A stretch of 64,000 nt of DNA from Lentzea californiensis (GTDB lineage: Bacteria; Actinomycetota; Actinomycetes; Mycobacteriales; Pseudonocardiaceae): positions 1,612,001 through 1,676,000 of the forward strand of contig NZ_JANBBE010000001.1 of assembly GCF_024648825.1 (NCBI RefSeq). Direction: 5' to 3'. This document shows positions 60,392-64,000 of the stretch, piece after piece (position 1 is the first letter of the stretch; each line of letters starts with the position of its first letter). A program made the position numbers and the translations under genes. The notes under the pieces were generated by a model that did not search any database, was not told where the DNA came from, and saw only the letters and a list, made by a program, of their open reading frames with translations.

Positions 60392-61189
60392 GTGCTGGCA
60401 CGTCAGCGGCAAGCGGTAATCATCGAAGAGGTCCGTCGTACGGGAGCGGTGCGCGTCAGCGACCTCGTCGTGCGGCTCGGCGTCTCGGACATGACCGTGC
60501 GCCGCGATCTCGACGTGCTCGCCGCACGCGGCCTGGTGGAGAAGGTCTACGGCGGCGCTACGTCCGTCGTCGGGCGCTCGACCGACGAGCCCGGTTTCGA
60601 GGCCAAGTCGGTGCGGCAGCTGCCCGAGAAGGAGGCGATCGCGGCCGCGGCCGCGGGCCTCGTGCGCCCCGGCACCGCCATCGGCCTGTCCGCCGGCACG
60701 ACGACGTGGACGTTAGCGCGGTTCCTGGACGACATCCCGGACCTGACCGTCGTCACGAACTCGATCCGCGTCGCGGACGTGCTGCAACAAAGCGGGCGCA
60801 CGGACCGCACGGTCGTGCTGACCGGTGGCGTGCGCACGCCGTCCGACGCGCTGGTGGGCCCCGTGGCCGTCCAGGCGCTGCGATCGCTGCACCTGGACGT
60901 GGTGTTCCTGGGCGTGCACGGCATGGCCGAGCGCTCCGGCTTCACGACCCCGAACCTCAACGAGAGTGAGACGGACCGCGCGCTCGTCGACGCGGCAGGA
61001 CGCGTCGTCGTGGTCGCGGACCACGAGAAGTGGGGCACGGTCGGCATTTCCACGATCGCGGACCTCGACGAGGCGCACGTCCTGGTGACGGACGAGGGTT
61101 TGCCGGACGACGCGCGGGCGATCCTGTCCGAGCAGGTCGGCGAGTTGGTGTTGGCTCATGTACCGGGAAGTGACGAGGAGTTGGCGTGA
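60392..61189 (+). CDS. DeoR-family transcriptional repressor
   Basis: 265 residues, GTG one base after the GH42 stop. N-terminal HTH: RQRQAVIIEEVRRTGAVRVSDLVVRLGVSDMTVRRDLDVLAARGLVEKVYGGA; sugar-phosphate-sensing domain with GLSAGTTTWTLARFL and VVADHEKWGTVGIS. Likely controls the GH42-galT operon and the divergent importer, responding to a galactose-derived phosphate. Confidence 0.88.
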   Translation: MLARQRQAVIIEEVRRTGAVRVSDLVVRLGVSDMTVRRDLDVLAARGLVEKVYGGATSVVGRSTDEPGFEAKSVRQLPEKEAIAAAAAGLVRPGTAIGLSAGTTTWTLARFLDDIPDLTVVTNSIRVADVLQQSGRTDRTVVLTGGVRTPSDALVGPVAVQALRSLHLDVVFLGVHGMAERSGFTTPNLNESETDRALVDAAGRVVVVADHEKWGTVGISTIADLDEAHVLVTDEGLPDDARAILSEQVGELVLAHVPGSDEELA

Positions 61190-62274
61190 GGCGTACCGCG
61201 GGGAAGCTGGCGGACGGCCGGGAGATCATCTACTTCGACGACAGCGCTGAGGCGCCACCGCGAGTCGCGGTGGACACCCGGGATCTCCCCGAGACCCAGC
61301 CGATGTCCGAAGTCCGGCTGGACCCGTTGACCCGCGAGTGGGTCGCCATGGCGGCTCACCGCCAGACACGCACGTACAAGCCGCCGGCGGACCTGTGCCC
61401 GCTGTGCCCGTCGACGCCGGGCCGGCCCACGGAGGTCCCCGAGGCCGACTACGACGTCGTGGTGTTCGAGAACAGGTTCCCCTCGCTGGCGCAGAACGTG
61501 CCGGACGTGGAGTCCACTGTGGATGGCGAACCGCTGTTCGCGCGCGCTCCGGGCCGTGGGCGGTGCGAGGTCGTGTGCTTCACGTCGGACCACAACAAGT
61601 CGTTCGGCGAGCTCTCCGAGTCACGCGTGCGCACCGTCGTGGACGCCTGGGCGGACCGCATCGCCTACTTGTCAACGTTGCCAGGGGTCGAACAGGTCTT
61701 CCCGTTCGAGAACCGCGGCGAAGAGATCGGCGTGACGCTCTCGCACCCGCACGGCCAGATCTACGCCTACCCGTTCGTGACACCTCGTACCGAACGCATG
61801 CTCAACGCGGCTCTGGACTACTACGCCGAGCACGGGCGCCCGTTGTTCGGCGACGTGCTGGAGGCCGAACTACGCGCGGGCGCGCGCGTGATCGACGAGT
61901 CACCGCACTGGGTCGCCTTCGTGCCCGCCGCCGCCCGCTGGCCGGTCGAGGTCGTGCTGGCGCCACGGCGTCAGGTACCCGACATCGCCGCACTGTCCTC
62001 TGTGGAGCGTGACGACTTCGCGTCGCTCTACCTGAAGGTGCTGCACCGGCTGGACGCCCTCTACGACCGTCCGCTGCCCTACATCGCGGCCTGGCACCAG
62101 GCGCCGGTCAACGCGGGCCGCGACGAGATGTGGCTGCACCTGCAGGTCTTCTCGGTGCTCAGGACGAAGGACAAGCTCAAGTACCTCGCGGGCTCGGAGT
62201 CCGGTGAGGCCGTGTGGATCAACGACGTGACGCCCGAGCAGATCGCCGAGCGGCTCCGGGGAACACACAAGTAG
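61186..62274 (+). CDS. galT: Galactose-1-phosphate uridylyltransferase
   Basis: 362 residues, GTG overlapping the DeoR stop by 4 bp. LDPLTREWVAMAAHRQTRTY, zinc Cys pair CPLCP (about 71-75), and the catalytic SHPHGQIYAYPF with the uridylylated His. C-terminal AAWHQAPVN...EMWLHLQVF completes the fold. Leloir pathway: galactose-1-P plus UDP-glucose to glucose-1-P plus UDP-galactose. GalK and GalE are not in the window. Confidence 0.93.
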   Translation: MRRTAGKLADGREIIYFDDSAEAPPRVAVDTRDLPETQPMSEVRLDPLTREWVAMAAHRQTRTYKPPADLCPLCPSTPGRPTEVPEADYDVVVFENRFPSLAQNVPDVESTVDGEPLFARAPGRGRCEVVCFTSDHNKSFGELSESRVRTVVDAWADRIAYLSTLPGVEQVFPFENRGEEIGVTLSHPHGQIYAYPFVTPRTERMLNAALDYYAEHGRPLFGDVLEAELRAGARVIDESPHWVAFVPAAARWPVEVVLAPRRQVPDIAALSSVERDDFASLYLKVLHRLDALYDRPLPYIAAWHQAPVNAGRDEMWLHLQVFSVLRTKDKLKYLAGSESGEAVWINDVTPEQIAERLRGTHK

Positions 62275-62284
62275 CTCCCAGGCT

Positions 62285-62303
62285 GGTCTAAGGGTTCTCT
62301 CAG
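62285..62303 (+). promoter_or_regulatory. MprA-box-like direct repeat upstream of htrA-like gene
   Basis: 8-bp near repeats GGTCTAAG (62285-62292) and TCTCTCAG (62296-62303) with a 3-bp spacer; both fit xxTCTmAG, the same as the perfect pair before the mprA-like gene. It lies 16 bp before the start ATG. Confidence 0.6.
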
Positions 62304-62319
62304 GACGAGCCGAGAGACT

Positions 62320-63858
62320 ATGCCCATGACCGAGAGCAACAAGCCAGCGCCGCAGCCGGAAGAGTCCCACTCCGTGCCGACGAGCGCCGGTCAGACAGAC
62401 TCCGGCGCACGGGAGCAGGGCCCGTCGCTGCCGGATCCCGGCCAGCCGGATCCTTTGCAGGGGGGATCCGGCCAGGCTGGGGTACACAACGCTCCCGGCC
62501 AGGCTGGGGCACACAGCGCTCCCGCAGGCCTGGGCGATCTGCCCGCCTCCTACTCTTCGGCCCAGCCGCAGGTGCCCTCACCTGACGCGGGCCAGACGCA
62601 GCTCGGCGGGCCCGGACCCGGCCAGCAGCTTCCTCCATCAGGGTCCGGCCAACCTCACCCGCTCGGCCTCGGCGCCACGACCGCGCAGTTCGGCGCGGAA
62701 CCGGGCCCCTTCGGCGGACCGCACACGGGTCCTCAGACGGGTCAGTACTACCTCCCGCCCGGCTACCAGCCGCCGCCCGTCCCGCCGCAGCCCAAGGGCC
62801 GTGGGAAGGTCGTGGCGGGCGTCGCGGCACTCGTGCTGCTCGTGGGCGGGCTCTCCGGTGGCCTCGGCGGCTACCTGGGCTACAACTTCGCGAACGACTC
62901 GTCGTCCGTGAGCTCCCTCGACACGCCCCGCCCGGCCTCGCAGACCTCGAACGCACCCGCGGGCTCGGTCGAGGACGTGGCGAACAGGCTGCTGCCGTCC
63001 GTCGTCCAGATCCAGGTCACGACGCGGTCCGGCGCCGGCGAGGGCTCCGGTTTCATCATCTCCGGCAACGGCCAGATCGTGACGAACAACCACGTCATCG
63101 AGGGTGCTGCCTCCGGTGGCGAGATCAAGGTCGTCTTCCAGGACGGCAGGACGGCGTCCGCCAAGATCCTCGGCCGCGACCCGAGCTCCGACATCGCCGT
63201 CATCCAGGCCGACGGCGTCTCGAACCTCCCGGTCGTGCAGCTCGGCAACTCCGGCGACATGAAGACCGGCCAGGCCGTCGTCGCGATCGGCTCGCCGTTC
63301 GAACTGTCCGGCACCGTCACCTCCGGCATCGTCAGCTCGGTGAACCGCCCGGTCTCCGCGGGAGGCGACCGCAACTCGCAGGCGACCGTCCTCAACGCCA
63401 TCCAGACCGACGCCGCGATCAACCCCGGCAACTCGGGCGGACCTCTCGTCAACATGCAGGGCCAGGTCGTCGGCATCAACTCCGCGATCTACAGCCCCAG
63501 CCAGGGCCAGGGCCAGGCCGGTTCCGTCGGCATCGGCTTCGCGATCCCGATGGACCAGGCCCGCCGCACGATCGACGAGATCGTGAAGAGCGGCAAGCCC
63601 AGGCAGACCGTGCTCGGCGTGAAGGTCGAGTCGACCGAGCAGGGCGCCCGCATCTCCGAGATCACCTCCGGTGGTGCCGCGGAGAAGGCCGGGCTCAAGG
63701 CAGGCGACGTGATCACGAAGTTCGGTGACCGCCGCATCGACGAGTCGGACACGCTGGTGGCCGCGGTGCGGTCCAAGGCTCCCGGCGACAAGGTCACGAT
63801 CACGCTGTCCGACAACAGGACGGTGGAAGCCACCCTCGACGGTGTCGAGGTGGGATAG
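62320..63858 (+). CDS. HtrA/PepD-like serine protease with PDZ domain
   Basis: 512 residues from ATG 62320 (ATG 62326 also possible). Cytoplasmic Pro/Gly/Gln-rich N-terminal region (about 1-160) with a short tandem repeat, one membrane helix (about 164-190), trypsin-like domain with His258 (TNNHVI), Asp291 (SSDIAVI) and Ser372 (GNSGGP), then a PDZ domain (about 415-505). It degrades or refolds misfolded extracytoplasmic proteins. Layout equals mycobacterial PepD, a member of the MprAB regulon, and the upstream MprA-box-like repeat supports that link. Confidence 0.92.
   Translation: MPMTESNKPAPQPEESHSVPTSAGQTDSGAREQGPSLPDPGQPDPLQGGSGQAGVHNAPGQAGAHSAPAGLGDLPASYSSAQPQVPSPDAGQTQLGGPGPGQQLPPSGSGQPHPLGLGATTAQFGAEPGPFGGPHTGPQTGQYYLPPGYQPPPVPPQPKGRGKVVAGVAALVLLVGGLSGGLGGYLGYNFANDSSSVSSLDTPRPASQTSNAPAGSVEDVANRLLPSVVQIQVTTRSGAGEGSGFIISGNGQIVTNNHVIEGAASGGEIKVVFQDGRTASAKILGRDPSSDIAVIQADGVSNLPVVQLGNSGDMKTGQAVVAIGSPFELSGTVTSGIVSSVNRPVSAGGDRNSQATVLNAIQTDAAINPGNSGGPLVNMQGQVVGINSAIYSPSQGQGQAGSVGIGFAIPMDQARRTIDEIVKSGKPRQTVLGVKVESTEQGARISEITSGGAAEKAGLKAGDVITKFGDRRIDESDTLVAAVRSKAPGDKVTITLSDNRTVEATLDGVEVG
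62468..62521 (+). repeat. 27-bp tandem repeat in the htrA-like gene
   Basis: Two adjacent 27-bp units (62468-62494 and 62495-62521) that differ at two bases, encoding the repeated nonapeptide form GQAGxHxAP in the cytoplasmic low-complexity region. A likely slippage-prone, length-variable site. Confidence 0.8.
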
Positions 63859-63871
63859 GTCGGGGGACGCC

Positions 63872-63904
63872 CGGTTTCCGGCAACCGCCGCCCGCCGGAA
63901 ACCG
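63872..63904 (+). terminator. First hairpin after the htrA-like gene
   Basis: Perfect 11-bp arms 63872-63882 and 63894-63904 with an 11-nt loop, 14 bp after the stop; no T run. Confidence 0.6.
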
Positions 63905-63921
63905 AGCGTGACGACCCCGGA

Positions 63922-63968
63922 GAGGCCCCACCCTGTGAGCACCTGCCCCGCACACAGGGAGGGGCCTC
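63922..63968 (+). terminator. Second hairpin, likely the main terminator after the htrA-like gene
   Basis: 16-bp arms 63922-63937 and 63953-63968 with one mismatch and a 15-nt loop, followed by TTCTT. The last 32 bp of the window show no gene. Confidence 0.75.
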
Positions 63969-64000
63969 TTCTTACGTCCTCGTGACAGATGCGGGCCGGG

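Noticed and set aside
1-64000. CRISPR arrays, rRNA genes, IS elements, prophage genes
   Set aside because: No regularly spaced direct repeats, transposase, integrase or phage structural genes were seen in any frame.

Overview
This 64-kb window is high-GC DNA with GTG and TTG starts, heavy translational coupling and actinobacterial gene sets: a WXG/ESX-like secretion substrate, an iniBAC-like dynamin locus, an MprAB-type two-component system with an HtrA protease, a Zur-type cassette of zinc-free ribosomal proteins, a lipoprotein of the DUF4232 type and LytR-CpsA-Psr and Eis-type proteins. It looks like chromosomal sequence of a filamentous actinomycete, most likely Pseudonocardiaceae-like (Lentzea/Saccharothrix/Actinosynnema range). 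The family-level placement is inference from gene content only. No IS element, prophage, CRISPR array, rRNA or replication origin was found; one tRNA (Arg-CCT) is present.

Layout. 1-1.9 kb: end of a WXG-type gene coupled to a second WXG-domain protein with a long glycine-rich tail. 1.9-5.4 kb: glycerol-3-phosphate dehydrogenase and a TetR regulator, divergent from an alkylglycerone-phosphate-synthase-like flavoenzyme. 5.4-7.5 kb: NADP-dependent oxidoreductase and a GNAT. 7.5-11.3 kb: a tightly coupled operon of two paralogous small helical proteins, a soluble FtsK/EccC-like ATPase with three ATPase-like folds, and a coiled-coil protein. 11.5-16.6 kb: small hypotheticals, a lipoprotein, a double gamma-glutamylcyclotransferase, an HxlR regulator/quinone-reductase pair with a clear operator, and a LysR regulator.

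16.8-26.2 kb is the most coherent block: an iniB-iniA-iniC-like operon that runs into a GNAT-PhzF fusion gene, divergent from an Hsp70-like ATPase gene coupled to a large LuxR regulator with a P-loop (IniR-like). 26.4-33 kb: PAS-GGDEF-EAL protein with degenerate motifs, a DUF2165 membrane protein and a 1,269-residue STAND NTPase with 14 WD40 repeats. 33-38 kb: LCP protein, nucleoside hydrolase, GNAT, HExxH protein, tRNA-Arg, a hypothetical protein and an FkbM methyltransferase. 38-44.6 kb: secreted penicillin-acylase-family enzyme with a discoidin domain, orphan NarL-type regulator, TPR-GGDEF protein and BluB.

44.9-47.2 kb: zinc-free S18, S14, L33, L28 on one strand and a COG0523 protein, L31B, L32 on the other, around one Zur-like box. 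47.2-51.9 kb: phosphatase, EthD protein plus 3-hydroxyacyl-CoA dehydrogenase, Eis-like acetyltransferase, nucleotidyltransferase, TRIC-family membrane protein. 52-55 kb: MprAB-like pair and signal peptidase I. 55-62.3 kb: galactoside uptake and use (ABC importer divergent from GH42 beta-galactosidase, DeoR regulator, GalT). 62.3-63.9 kb: HtrA/PepD-like protease. The mprA-like and htrA-like genes share an 8-3-8 direct-repeat element like the mycobacterial MprA box, so they probably form one envelope-stress regulon although they lie 8 kb apart. Two nearly identical long perfect palindromes (15.5 and 42.3 kb) mark a dispersed repeat family.
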